From the IMG/VR virus record IMGVR_UViG_3300046451_002337, positions 1 through 31,207 of that record: a stretch of DNA of 31,207 nucleotides. One strand, 5' to 3'. Position 1 is the stretch's first letter. Every line of letters starts with the position of its first letter. This document shows, piece by piece, positions 1 through 7,965 of this stretch. The notes below the pieces were generated by a model that was given only the letters and a program-made list of their open reading frames with translations, did not search any database and was not told the origin of the DNA. This DNA comes from a virus. The position numbers were made by a program, and so were the translations under genes.

Positions 1-44
1 ACCTTTCTTAAGGCTGTATCTTCTGGCGCGGTTTTCTTTTCCAT
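1..44 (-). CDS. 5' end of the next late gene, cut by the window edge
   Basis: An ATG on the minus strand (A at 44) opens a frame reading MEKKTAPEDTALRK that runs off the left edge. It begins 16 nt after the stop of the preceding K/E/P-rich gene, on the same strand, as expected for the next gene of the late operon. Only 14 codons are visible, so no function can be assigned. A tape measure or tail-assembly gene would be usual at this position in tailed phages, but that is position-based inference only. Confidence 0.55.
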   Translation of the reverse strand, partial: MEKKTAPEDTALRK

Positions 45-60
45 TGCGCCTGTTGCTTAT

Positions 61-1020
61 TTACCCCTTCTTAGCCTCTTCCTTTGGTTCTGCCTTAGCC
101 TCTTCCTTTGGTTCTGCCTTAGCCTCTGCCTTAGGTTCTTCCTTAGGTTCTTCCTTAGGTTCTTCCTTAGGTTCTTCCTTAGGTTCTTCCTTAGGTTCTT
201 CCTTTAAGTCTGTTTCTTCGCTCATCTCTTTAAGCACTGCATCAAAGTCATCTTGCTCTTGGACTCCGCTCATGTACCATATAGTAGCTATCGTACTAAG
301 CCTGTCTATTGAGTTAATAAAAATATCATCTTGATCCTCGTCCGCTTCCTGATAAGACAAATATTTTTCTTCATAATCTGAACCCGGAAATAACGGGACT
401 TCTTCAGCATCATCGCTATCCCCCTTGATGTAATAAGCTAAATGAAGGAGAAACCATGTTATGGTTTTATTTCTTGCCTTAACGTCTGCGGTATGATCAA
501 AAATAGAAGCTTGAGCAGCCTCGAAATCAGCGAGCTGTTTTCTGATTACAGCCAAGTCTGAAATTGATTTCTCAAGTCTCTCGGATTCATCATTACTCAT
601 TGCGTCTCTATCTTTTGAGCTATACCTAATTACATTTTGCTGCTTTTCGAATAATTGCAGATATAGTTTAGCAAAGTTCATTTTATCGTCTTCATTTAAA
701 GATCCGCCGATATCTACTTGTTTTTTTGCTAACATTGCTCTTGTAAGCAATCCCATTTTTATAAATTTATTTAACCATATACTGTAAAACATATCGCCGT
801 CTTCTACTTGAGTTCTAGTAGGCTTTTTTAGAAAAACCTTTACTGGCGTTTTCTCCACGGTAGTCTTTATAACTGTCTCTTCTACCTTCTCAATTTTTCC
901 GGTTTCTTTGTTTTTCTTTTCTACTTCCTTTATCACTTCTTTTTCGATCTCGTTTTCGATATCAATACTAAAATTATAAAGTTCTCTTTTTTTCTTTTCC
1001 TTTGTTTTCTTTTCTTTCAT
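61..1020 (-). CDS. Hypothetical tail-region protein with K/E-rich ends
   Basis: 319 aa, very charged. Residues 1-60 are rich in K and E. A globular-looking middle (about 60-240) contains KPTRTQVEDGDMFYSIWLNK and GLLTRAMLAKK, and the C-terminus (about 275-319) is a low-complexity EEPK/EAKAEPK array. A good Shine-Dalgarno run (AAGGAAAAGGAA) lies just upstream of the ATG. The gene lies downstream of four tube-like paralogues and ahead of the next late gene, the slot where tail assembly chaperones are often found. That role is a guess from position and I cannot match the middle domain to a named family with certainty. The highly acidic and basic repeats suggest a disordered tail that may bind other proteins. 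Confidence 0.8.
   Translation of the reverse strand: MKEKKTKEKKKRELYNFSIDIENEIEKEVIKEVEKKNKETGKIEKVEETVIKTTVEKTPVKVFLKKPTRTQVEDGDMFYSIWLNKFIKMGLLTRAMLAKKQVDIGGSLNEDDKMNFAKLYLQLFEKQQNVIRYSSKDRDAMSNDESERLEKSISDLAVIRKQLADFEAAQASIFDHTADVKARNKTITWFLLHLAYYIKGDSDDAEEVPLFPGSDYEEKYLSYQEADEDQDDIFINSIDRLSTIATIWYMSGVQEQDDFDAVLKEMSEETDLKEEPKEEPKEEPKEEPKEEPKEEPKAEAKAEPKEEAKAEPKEEAKKG
71..204 (-). repeat. 12-bp tandem repeat encoding EEPK units
   Basis: A 12-bp unit (TTAGGTTCTTCC on the plus strand) is repeated nearly perfectly about six times at roughly 130-204. Diverged copies encoding EAKAEPK continue down to about 71. It is in frame within the C-terminal tail of the 319-aa protein, so gain or loss of units changes tail length without a frameshift. 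Confidence 0.85.
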
Positions 1021-1030
1021 TTCCTTTTCC

Positions 1031-1318
1031 TTATTTAATTGTTAAATTAAATTGATCTAATTGACCAATTATTTCGCGTAAAGCGTCGTTTCCATTGTCC
1101 AGTATTTTCTTCCTCAAGAATTCCATCCTCGATTCGTCCCAATAATCTGCCTGATTAATTAGCTCAACATTATTCGGTAATGCATGTTTTAATTTTGCAT
1201 AATTACTTCGATGTTGATCGTGCATATCTTCCATTATAATTAGAAATGATTTATATAAATTTATAACATTTCTATTTACCTGAAAGCCCAATAATTCCTT
1301 TAACTTACCTTGATCCAT
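1031..1318 (-). CDS. Hypothetical small late protein
   Basis: 95 aa, predicted mostly alpha-helical, with motifs NVINLYKSFLIIMEDMHDQH and NALREIIGQLDQFNLTIK-like helices. No recognised family. It sits between the tube-like paralogues and the K/E-rich protein on the same strand. Unlike most late genes it has its own well-spaced promoter directly ahead (TTGAAA, 17 bp, TAATAT) ending 5 nt before the ATG, so its message may be leaderless or nearly so. Confidence 0.7.
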   Translation of the reverse strand: MDQGKLKELLGFQVNRNVINLYKSFLIIMEDMHDQHRSNYAKLKHALPNNVELINQADYWDESRMEFLRKKILDNGNDALREIIGQLDQFNLTIK

Positions 1319-1323
1319 AACAT

Positions 1324-1352
1324 ATATTATGAATACTTGGCGACTTTTTCAA
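1324..1352 (-). promoter_or_regulatory. Putative promoter of the 95-aa gene
   Basis: On the minus strand, TTGAAA (1352-1347), a 17-bp spacer and TAATAT (1329-1324), then 5 nt to the ATG at 1318. The geometry resembles the leaderless promoters of the accessory region (6 nt there). It lies between the stop of the preceding gene (1353) and this gene. Confidence 0.5.
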
Positions 1353-2135
1353 TTATAGATATTGAATAATTGAAGCCGAGTTGATTTCGTCTTGCTCAGA
1401 GGATACCGTAGAGGTTCTTTCTTGCATGTGTCCGAAAATGCTTAACGATCCTAAACTTTGATCGTCACAGCCAAATGCTGATATAGTATAGTTTTTAGGA
1501 GGCAAGACGCAAGAATCAGTTGATGTCATTAATTGCCCAGCTAAACCTTCTCCTTCGACATTAATGGTTATTTGGCCTTCTGAGAATATGATAGTAGGAA
1601 CTACCTCTCCTAGTAAATGATACTCTTTATAAGATTGAGAGAATGACCAGTCAACCGAACTAATGTTTTCTAAATTCCCAATATTACTAAATCCTCCTAG
1701 AACTATATTTTCTGAAGTAATTGGATTCAACACCGGGCTAGAGGGTGCAGGGGAAGCTCCCACAAACAAGCTGCCAAAATATTCGAAAGACCTTGATACC
1801 GTAATAGGCTCTCCAACCTTTATACTTACCGACATGCTGGTCATTATGGATGGAGATGGAGCCGAATATGGGCCAAATTGAACAGATACATCTTGATCAT
1901 TATTGCCTTTCAATGTATTGAAAATACTCAAATCAGTCGTTAGATATGAATCAATATTAATTTGCCCTTTTGGCACTTCTGTATTAAAGACTGCGCTAGA
2001 CCCTTTTACACCTAGCGATAAAGCAGTTTGTAAATTTAACCCTTCAGAGAGATTAACTGAATTACCGTATACCTCATCAGCAGAAGAGTCTCCATATGTA
2101 ATTATGACTGGAAAGTTTTTATAACAATTACTCAT
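1353..2135 (-). CDS. Tail-tube-like structural protein, paralogue 4
   Basis: 260 aa from the ATG at 2135, which overlaps the upstream TGA as ATGA. A TTG two codons earlier is possible but less likely. Beta-rich, with an N-terminal pattern (YGNSVNLSEGLNLQTALSLG) and a core motif (VDWSFSQSYKEYHLLGEVVP) that align with the next two upstream genes. Those genes have FLNFSYSFSQSFDVNYSISG and YSLSLSIDRDPVYKMGD at the same place. This marks a tandem family of tube-like proteins. Role inferred: tail-tube or tail-decoration subunit in the virion. No enzyme motif is seen. Confidence 0.75.
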   Translation of the reverse strand: MSNCYKNFPVIITYGDSSADEVYGNSVNLSEGLNLQTALSLGVKGSSAVFNTEVPKGQINIDSYLTTDLSIFNTLKGNNDQDVSVQFGPYSAPSPSIMTSMSVSIKVGEPITVSRSFEYFGSLFVGASPAPSSPVLNPITSENIVLGGFSNIGNLENISSVDWSFSQSYKEYHLLGEVVPTIIFSEGQITINVEGEGLAGQLMTSTDSCVLPPKNYTISAFGCDDQSLGSLSIFGHMQERTSTVSSEQDEINSASIIQYL

Positions 2136-2950
2136 GGACAATCCTCATCTTTTACGTACTTCTGCGTTATGGTAATACTCTCAATAACCTCCGAACCCGG
2201 AGCGGTGGAGATAGAGCGCTCTGTTAAATACCCCGACATAGGTAGATCGCTTACGTGATTGCCGCATAAATTATATAAATTAACCTCCGCAATTCTTGCC
2301 GTAAGCCCGGTCTGCCCGTCCTGAGAGAGACATAGCCCTGATGATCCAGTCATAGCAGTCTTATCAAAGTCAATGTCTGACATTAAAACTTCTAATGATA
2401 AATCTTGAGAGCCTCCATTAAATACAACCTTACTTGGCTGCTCCCCTGATATAGAGTAATTAACATCAAATGACTGACTAAAAGAATAGCTAAAATTTAA
2501 AAATCTACTAACCCCCAACGAATCTAATTGTCCGCTAGAGGAAGCTCCGTGAGCAGGAATAATTGTTACGTCGCTCTTTGAAGGGCTACCGCCGCTGGTC
2601 ATTTGTCCGTAATAATTGTATGTGGCCGAACCTTTTATTATAGAAGAAGGATCTCCATTTACCGAAAAAGAAGTAAGTAAAGCTTTTTTCATGATGAATG
2701 GTCCGGCCCTTACTTCACTAAAGGCTGCAGATCCATAGCTATTCTTTATATTACTAATCTCATTGCCGGTAGTTATATAAAAATCAATAGAAAAGGTTCC
2801 CTCTGGAGGGGCTGAAGCTATAACGCCTTGTGATTTCGTTCCGAGTGCGCTAAAATATTCTAAATCTATACTTTCTGATATGGATATTGATTCTGCAAAA
2901 TAGTCTTGACTGCCCACCGAAGCCTTCATATTCTTAAATTGAACGCTCAT
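2132..2950 (-). CDS. Tail-tube-like structural protein, paralogue 3
   Basis: 272 aa, beta-rich. The N-terminal half has SISISESIDLEYFSALGTK and a PEGTFSIDFYIT strand that match PKGQINIDSYLT in paralogue 4. The C-terminal half has the family core FSYSFSQSFDVNYSISGEQP and ends in a VIESITITQKY strand comparable to the SSSEQDEINSASIIQYL-type ending of its neighbour. The ATG overlaps the upstream stop (ATGA at 2947-2950) and the gene's own stop overlaps the next ATG, so the three genes are probably translationally coupled. Virion structural role inferred from paralogy with the larger tube protein at 3886-4974. Confidence 0.75.
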   Translation of the reverse strand: MSVQFKNMKASVGSQDYFAESISISESIDLEYFSALGTKSQGVIASAPPEGTFSIDFYITTGNEISNIKNSYGSAAFSEVRAGPFIMKKALLTSFSVNGDPSSIIKGSATYNYYGQMTSGGSPSKSDVTIIPAHGASSSGQLDSLGVSRFLNFSYSFSQSFDVNYSISGEQPSKVVFNGGSQDLSLEVLMSDIDFDKTAMTGSSGLCLSQDGQTGLTARIAEVNLYNLCGNHVSDLPMSGYLTERSISTAPGSEVIESITITQKYVKDEDCP

Positions 2951-3804
2951 GAGAACACTGCTCCTAAATCTTCAATTTCACTATAATTACTTTCATAGGA
3001 TATGCTCGCTGTCATATTTGATCCTATTGATGCCGAAACGCTAGAATCTTTAATTTTTGAATCAGCTAATGTAAAAGTTTGTATAGTTACATTTTCGCAG
3101 GTTTTCAATTCTATCGATAAATCATCAATAAAGTCATTAGAACAAATCGCGTCAAGTAAATTTTTACTTTCATAATCATTCACCAACATATCAAAAGATG
3201 TTGTTATCTTAATAGGCGTACTTAAATTAAACTGACTAGGAATAAACATATCACCCATTTTGTATACCGGGTCTCTATCTATAGACAAACTTAAACTATA
3301 AGACTGTATTCCGTTAGTAGACCCAAACGGAGTGGTTAAAATAATAGAGTTAGCGATTGCTGGGGTTGCACTTATATTAGTATAACTTCTCGATTCACTG
3401 TTGATCTTCCCAACCCCCCCATAAGCGCTCATTGAAAAATCAGCAGTAGCAATTTCACCTATAGAGCAAGAAGAGTCATAACCATTAATGTAAGACTTTT
3501 TAAAATTAAATACTTTATCAAATGATTCATTTTTACCATATATTAAATATCCATCAATAGATGAATTAAATAATAATGTAATTGGATCATTTTGTTCTAC
3601 TATTAATCGATTAACAGAAATCTCACCAACCAAAGACCCTTCTATTTCGCTACCCACAAATTCGTACCCAGCAGCTAACATATCAGAATTCGGTATAGAC
3701 CAACTACCATCAAAAGACTGAACTCCCTTGACCTCGCTCGCCGTAGAGCCTTCCTCGCCAATAAAAACTTGATGATCTGAATAATAATTTCTTCCGTAAG
3801 CCAT
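2947..3804 (-). CDS. Tail-tube-like structural protein, paralogue 2
   Basis: 285 aa, beta-rich, with S/N/I-rich composition. It contains VQSFDGSWSIPNSDML near residue 28 and the family core QSYSLSLSIDRDPVYKMGD at about 165-182. The core is close to SLDLPLSRTPLNRIGN of the tube protein just upstream: both have a D/R-x-P-x-x-(K/R)-(M/I)-G turn followed by a phenylalanine-rich strand. It is the first gene after a strong terminator, so its transcription needs read-through or its own promoter. None is clear in the 20 nt between hairpin and ATG. Inferred structural tail component. Confidence 0.75.
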   Translation of the reverse strand: MAYGRNYYSDHQVFIGEEGSTASEVKGVQSFDGSWSIPNSDMLAAGYEFVGSEIEGSLVGEISVNRLIVEQNDPITLLFNSSIDGYLIYGKNESFDKVFNFKKSYINGYDSSCSIGEIATADFSMSAYGGVGKINSESRSYTNISATPAIANSIILTTPFGSTNGIQSYSLSLSIDRDPVYKMGDMFIPSQFNLSTPIKITTSFDMLVNDYESKNLLDAICSNDFIDDLSIELKTCENVTIQTFTLADSKIKDSSVSASIGSNMTASISYESNYSEIEDLGAVFS

Positions 3805-3822
3805 ACCTATATGGTATTACAC

Positions 3823-3855
3823 AAAAAAGCCTCTGAGTAGAACCCAGAGGCTTTT
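3823..3855 (-). terminator. Intrinsic terminator after the main tube gene
   Basis: A perfect 11-bp stem (AAAAGCCTCTG / CAGAGGCTTTT) with a 9-nt loop, followed on the minus strand by a T run. It lies 31 nt after the stop of the 362-aa tube-like gene and ahead of the three smaller paralogues. It probably sets a high tube-protein to minor-paralogue ratio. Confidence 0.9.
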
Positions 3856-3885
3856 AAAGTTATAATGATTTACTTAGCTGTTGTC

Positions 3886-4974
3886 TCAAGTTGTTCCAGA
3901 AATGAATACTCCATTACCGGTATCACTTGGACCACCAATTTGAGTACTGAAGGTTAGATCTACAGATTTATTATCTCCAATTGTGGAGCTCATGTTCTGT
4001 GAGTCTAATTGAGCAGACTTCATTGTGTAAACTACGCTAGTCCCTCCTCCGCAACGATTATTCATTGTGATTGTGATGTCACGAGTAGAAGCCTCTGAGC
4101 AAATAAGCTCTTGTAAAGTTCCTGATGAAAGATCTGTTAAGTTAGCGGATACGCTTAATGTCGCATTGATTGGAAAGTCAAGCTCTCTTGAGAATGGGAA
4201 AACATTCCCGATTCTATTCAAAGGAGTCCTGCTTAAAGGCAAGTCAAGGCTAAAGTTTTGAACGTTTGCTGTGGATTTTCCAACAGCTGTCATTCCGGGC
4301 AAAATAGCTCCACCCATTTGAAGATTACTAGCTCCAAAGTTAATAGTAACATCTCCGGGGCGAAGCGCTGCAGCTGATAAAACTCCCGTGGTAGACACTG
4401 GAATATTTACCGTACCTCCTAATGGAGTACCATCTTCAACGTCAATTGCTGGATTTGGAATTCCGCTACTTGCTGTATCAAAACGAAGATTTGAAGCTTC
4501 CACAGAAACGCTAGCAGAAGGAATGTCTCCAACCGAAGCTGTCATTCCGTAACTAGTAATGTAACCGTTACCTATTCCGATAGCTCCGTTAGTAGTTCCA
4601 GCTCCATAGTTAGCAGTTCCATTAGAAGCGTCTTCGCCTTCAGGAACTGTTAATATGAAATAATTTTTCTCAGCTTCAACAGTGTTTTCTTTCATAATTC
4701 CTGAAAGAGCACTGGTTGATCCATCAATAGTAAAACCTAAGTTTTTTTCATTTATTCCATCTACTACAAAGTAGGTGAAATCTAAGCTTACTGTGGGGGA
4801 TTCAATTACTTCGCGACTTAAAGCTGCTAATTTACCGAACTCGTTTACATCAGTCCTTGTTACCTCAACAGAATGAGATACGTCTTGGATACGATGTAAC
4901 TGAGTTGGCGCTGCGACTCCAGTCTTCCCTGCGTAGAGGGCTTCACTTTGATATATAATACGTTTTCTAGCCAT
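3886..4974 (-). CDS. Probable major tail (tube) protein, paralogue 1
   Basis: 362 aa, beta-rich and low in cysteine, the longest member of the four-gene family. The N-terminus has HRIQDVSHSVEVTRTDVNEF, then a V-S-L-D-F-T-Y strand, a pattern I associate with tail-tube proteins of large tailed phages. The core SLDLPLSRTPLNRIGNVFPF is shared with the paralogues downstream. It has a dedicated terminator and is placed after the neck genes, both of which fit an abundant tube subunit. No contractile sheath gene is visible in the window, so a siphovirus-like tail is possible but not shown. The exact fold needs structure prediction. Confidence 0.7.
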   Translation of the reverse strand: MARKRIIYQSEALYAGKTGVAAPTQLHRIQDVSHSVEVTRTDVNEFGKLAALSREVIESPTVSLDFTYFVVDGINEKNLGFTIDGSTSALSGIMKENTVEAEKNYFILTVPEGEDASNGTANYGAGTTNGAIGIGNGYITSYGMTASVGDIPSASVSVEASNLRFDTASSGIPNPAIDVEDGTPLGGTVNIPVSTTGVLSAAALRPGDVTINFGASNLQMGGAILPGMTAVGKSTANVQNFSLDLPLSRTPLNRIGNVFPFSRELDFPINATLSVSANLTDLSSGTLQELICSEASTRDITITMNNRCGGGTSVVYTMKSAQLDSQNMSSTIGDNKSVDLTFSTQIGGPSDTGNGVFISGTT

Positions 4975-5032
4975 AATAAAGATATTTGTTCATTTTAGTA
5001 TACAGTTAAAAGCAACAAAAGAGAACTTTTAT

Positions 5033-5935
5033 TTACAACTCTAGCTTGGGAAGTCTAGGAGTGCTTAATGTAAAATCTACAAATCCAATTCTCATGTTCC
5101 TAGGTATGTTCATTGCAGAGCTCGATGAGTCATATAATTTCGTACAACTCACCTTGTCTATGAATGCATAATTAGCTCCGCTTATTTTTTCATTATAAAG
5201 TTTTAGATAGTCATATGGGGGTTCTTTTATATGAAAATACTCACCAAATGGGAACTCTTCAAAATCAATCATAGGCACACAAACTTCAGAAGAGTCTCTA
5301 AATAAAGAAAGAGTAGCGTCTAATGTAAAATTATCATTAGCTATAACTACAGCTCTTAAATTGCTTTTAGTATCCTGCATGCCTCCAAGAGCGAATGGTT
5401 TATTAGTGCTTGAATTATAGCTTATAAACGCAGCAGGAACAGTGTAATTTAAAGAAGACAGCCCGGTTATTGATTGCAGAAAAGTCTCGTCATTTTGATC
5501 TGCCAAAAGGAAGTCCGAATTAAATAAAAGCTCTTCTTCGCTTTCGTTTGTTATATAACAATTCACTGTCTTTCTGTCAAAATTTCCACTAATCGCTAAA
5601 TTAGTTCCAACCGCAGAGTTCATAACAACCCTGCCTTGATCAAAATCAATCATCAATCCAGTTGTGTCAGAAGGGTTTTGGTCTACCAGTGTATATGAGT
5701 TTCCAAATGAACCCCCACTAATATAAACTCCAGAAGGAACCCCTGTTCCATTTGCTACGAATTGCCTATCCGGACTATAATATGCTATTTGATTAATAGG
5801 AATATCGACACTATTGCTTGAGTAGTAAAACTGTTGACTAATCCCTGTCTCTGTTGCTTCTGCGTATCTGGTTAGCCTATCATCAAACCACAAATAAAAA
5901 CTACTCAATACCTTATGATCAAATTGCGGCTTCAT
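5033..5935 (-). CDS. Hypothetical virion protein between neck and tube genes
   Basis: 300 aa, aromatic and beta-rich (SSFYLWFDDRLTRYAEA near the start, NRGFVDFTL-like strands near the end). No enzymatic motif, signal peptide or membrane helix is seen. The start overlaps the upstream stop (ATGA, 5932-5935), so it is coupled to the preceding neck-type gene. Position between head-tail connector genes and the tube gene suggests a tail terminator, adaptor or baseplate component, but the family is not recognised. Confidence 0.7.
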   Translation of the reverse strand: MKPQFDHKVLSSFYLWFDDRLTRYAEATETGISQQFYYSSNSVDIPINQIAYYSPDRQFVANGTGVPSGVYISGGSFGNSYTLVDQNPSDTTGLMIDFDQGRVVMNSAVGTNLAISGNFDRKTVNCYITNESEEELLFNSDFLLADQNDETFLQSITGLSSLNYTVPAAFISYNSSTNKPFALGGMQDTKSNLRAVVIANDNFTLDATLSLFRDSSEVCVPMIDFEEFPFGEYFHIKEPPYDYLKLYNEKISGANYAFIDKVSCTKLYDSSSSAMNIPRNMRIGFVDFTLSTPRLPKLEL

Positions 5936-6537
5936 AATCTTTTTAAGCTTGATTCGATATTTCTAAGCATTTCATCTAAAATTCTCGTCATGTATTCTGC
6001 CGGATTAGAATTCATTTGTTGGCTACTAAGCTCTCCGTCTATTTGTACCGCACTGCCAGATCTACCTTTCTTATGATTTTTAGTATACAGATACTGTCCT
6101 AATCCGCTAAGACCTCGCTCCACAGCATCTACCCAATTGTCAGTAGACCAAGGCATTGGAGCTATTGCTTTTATCTGCTCTATAGTAGGCACTGAAAAAC
6201 TTAACGTAAAGGCTAGGATATTTCTTTTTTTTCTTATCGTCCTGATCTGTATGGATTTAGCAAGCAAACTCCTTAAAGGGGAGATTGGGTCGCTGCCAGA
6301 TTCAAACCCTATAAAGGTAAATAAATTACCATACCCTCCTAGAGTATTAGAGGAGTTTGAAGCGCTAGGACCACCATCTATTTCTTTAGTAATCTCATGA
6401 CTCTCGAAACTTTTTAATAGTTGTTGTCTTTCTTTATCAAACGCGCTCCTTATTCTTTGCTCTACTAAAGGTTTAAATATTTTATATCCTTTTTGCGCTA
6501 TTTCGGCATTAAGCCCTCTCATGTTAATTCTAGCCAT
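5932..6537 (-). CDS. Probable neck or tail-completion protein
   Basis: 201 aa. A basic N-terminal helix (MARINMRGLNAEIAQKGYKI) precedes a central G/F-rich segment (GGYGNLFTFIGFESGSDPIS), a basic IRTIRKKRN stretch, and a C-terminal helix ending in SSLKRL. One of the few late genes with a textbook ribosome site, AAGGAGGTCA, about 6 nt before the ATG. The ATG overlaps the upstream TAA by one base. Gene order (capsid, small genes, this, tube) and size fit a head-tail completion protein. This is a position-based assignment. Confidence 0.65.
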   Translation of the reverse strand: MARINMRGLNAEIAQKGYKIFKPLVEQRIRSAFDKERQQLLKSFESHEITKEIDGGPSASNSSNTLGGYGNLFTFIGFESGSDPISPLRSLLAKSIQIRTIRKKRNILAFTLSFSVPTIEQIKAIAPMPWSTDNWVDAVERGLSGLGQYLYTKNHKKGRSGSAVQIDGELSSQQMNSNPAEYMTRILDEMLRNIESSLKRL

Positions 6538-6983
6538 TAATCTGACCTCCTTAAGTATATAGTATAAAATTTAACCTTGAAAGGTCCGACTTTTGAAGGG
6601 TCGCTAACAATCCTGAAGATCTCTCCGTCTATTTCAATCTTAGAAGCTTTAGTAAAAAGTACGTAACCAGCTTCGTCAATTTTTACTCTAACAGAACCCT
6701 CGCCCATCTGAACGTTGACTTGTGATCGAGTTCCGGGCAAGTCCATTTCCTTTTGCTCTTGCTGGTAAAGTATTCTTGCTTTTATTATAGATCTAGTGAC
6801 TTTTGACCTAGTGCTCTGTTCATTTTTTATCCTTGAGTATAGAGCGTTATAAGTACCATTAGTAGCTACAAATATTTCGTTCTCTCTTTGGAATACTACT
6901 ATATCCCTAGAAAAGGTATCATGAATATCATCAAATACATTTCCTATTGCATTTTTATCCGAGTCTGGTATGAGGGAGCCCAT
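6537..6983 (-). CDS. Probable head-tail connector protein
   Basis: 148 aa, mixed alpha/beta. It has ENEIFVATNGTYNALYSRIK in the first third and short strands such as GSVRVKIDEAGYVLF, DGEIFRIVSDPSKVGPF and KFYTIYLRR at the end. It is packed with one-base overlaps between the two other neck-sized genes. Size and place match connector or stopper proteins of tailed phages. No named family can be assigned by eye. Confidence 0.65.
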   Translation of the reverse strand: MGSLIPDSDKNAIGNVFDDIHDTFSRDIVVFQRENEIFVATNGTYNALYSRIKNEQSTRSKVTRSIIKARILYQQEQKEMDLPGTRSQVNVQMGEGSVRVKIDEAGYVLFTKASKIEIDGEIFRIVSDPSKVGPFKVKFYTIYLRRSD

Positions 6984-7456
6984 TATGCATTGTCACAATT
7001 TCCAGAAACTAAACCTCCGTCAGTTCCAGCTGTCTGTCTAGGCATCGCCTGATAAGAGTTATAGGAGTATACTAAATCTTTTAGTTGCGCTGAAGAGTCT
7101 TGGGATAAATTCATATAACTTCTTGAAGTATCTATCTTGTTACTACGAACAATCGTAGTGTCCCCTTCTGTCAGTCTCGTCCAATCCAAACTCCCAGTCG
7201 AACCTCCAATTAGTACTGATCTAGACTGCTTATTATAGTAATCCTTAAGGTACAATTGAGTCAAAATACTTTCCTCTTCTTGAAGGAAACTATCTCCAGT
7301 CCCAAAACTCTGATAAGTTAAATTATTAAATTGTCCTACATTAGCTTCCAGCCATCCAGATATCGACTCGATCCGAAACTCTCTTTCGAGTTGAGTTGGA
7401 GCATCTCCAAACTCATTATCATAAACTCTAGTTGCTATTTCGCCAATGCTAGACAT
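6983..7456 (-). CDS. Probable head-tail adaptor (gp6-like)
   Basis: 157 aa. The start SSIGEIATRVYDNEFGDAPT leads into a helix with ESISGWLEANVGQFNNLTYQ, then an acidic helix (QEEESILTQLYLKDYYNKQS) and a short C-terminal helical tail. A helical protein of this size directly after the capsid block is typical of adaptor proteins that ring the portal, such as HK97 gp6 or SPP1 gp15. The match is by layout only. Confidence 0.6.
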   Translation of the reverse strand: MSSIGEIATRVYDNEFGDAPTQLEREFRIESISGWLEANVGQFNNLTYQSFGTGDSFLQEEESILTQLYLKDYYNKQSRSVLIGGSTGSLDWTRLTEGDTTIVRSNKIDTSRSYMNLSQDSSAQLKDLVYSYNSYQAMPRQTAGTDGGLVSGNCDNA

Positions 7457-7457
7457 T

Positions 7458-7847
7458 TTACATACCTTCTTGAGAAATCTTTAATATATTAGCCGCCGCA
7501 TTGCTTGAGGGATCAATCAATGGTTTATTGAATCCTATATTATATCCTGCGCCCGCGCCTGCATGAGATTTAAATGCTTTTGTGATTTTGTTCTTAAGTA
7601 CTAGTTTGTTACCGCTTGGTAATATCCCAATTTTAATTGCAAAAGTCTGTAGATCAGTAATGCTCATCTCGTTGATTTTTTCTGCGAGCAATTCCTTACT
7701 TGTCGTACCGAACGGGTTGGTTTGCTTCACCCCAAGAAGATCTTCTAAATCTTTAATTTTTTCGATTTCACTTTTTCCATCGGCTACATTAAGTGATTGT
7801 ATTTTTGCTACCTTAGTTTTGGGGGATTTATTTTTTTTGATTGGCAT
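7458..7847 (-). CDS. Small basic protein with SAP-like helices
   Basis: 129 aa. A lysine-rich N-terminus (MPIKKNKSPKTKVAKIQ) is followed by LLAEKINEMSITDLQTFAIK and IGILPSGNKLVLKNKITKAF. Helix-turn-helix spacing with L-x-x-x-A-x-x-x-G-I and a later K-x-x-L-x-x-K-I resembles SAP-type nucleic-acid-binding helices or Rho N-terminal-like repeats. It is the first gene after the capsid terminator and has its own sigma-70-type promoter. It may bind DNA at the portal vertex or act during assembly, but the function is not known. Confidence 0.65.
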   Translation of the reverse strand: MPIKKNKSPKTKVAKIQSLNVADGKSEIEKIKDLEDLLGVKQTNPFGTTSKELLAEKINEMSITDLQTFAIKIGILPSGNKLVLKNKITKAFKSHAGAGAGYNIGFNKPLIDPSSNAAANILKISQEGM

Positions 7848-7872
7848 AATAATAATTGATTAGTAATACTAT

Positions 7873-7900
7873 ATTATAACTGCATATACACAAAAATCAA
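7873..7900 (-). promoter_or_regulatory. Sigma-70-type promoter for the neck genes
   Basis: On the minus strand, TTGATT (7900-7895), 16 bp and a perfect TATAAT (7878-7873), about 25 nt before the ATG at 7847. It lies directly after the capsid terminator, so neck genes can be transcribed independently of the capsid message. Confidence 0.65.
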
Positions 7901-7912
7901 CTTTCAGAGAAT

Positions 7913-7943
7913 AAAAAAACCCGCCCCCTAAAGGGCGGGTTTT
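7913..7943 (-). terminator. Intrinsic terminator after the capsid gene
   Basis: An 11-bp perfect stem (AAAACCCGCCC / GGGCGGGTTTT) with a 6-nt loop and a T run on the minus strand, 23 nt after the capsid stop. GC-rich core in AT-rich DNA. Isolates the capsid message from the neck genes. Confidence 0.93.
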
Positions 7944-7965
7944 AATAAGTGATCTGATCTTATAA

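Noticed and set aside
44-334. Plus-strand frame with SSFGSALA repeats
   Set aside because: It is the reverse reading of the EEPK repeat in the minus-strand gene and has no start signal.
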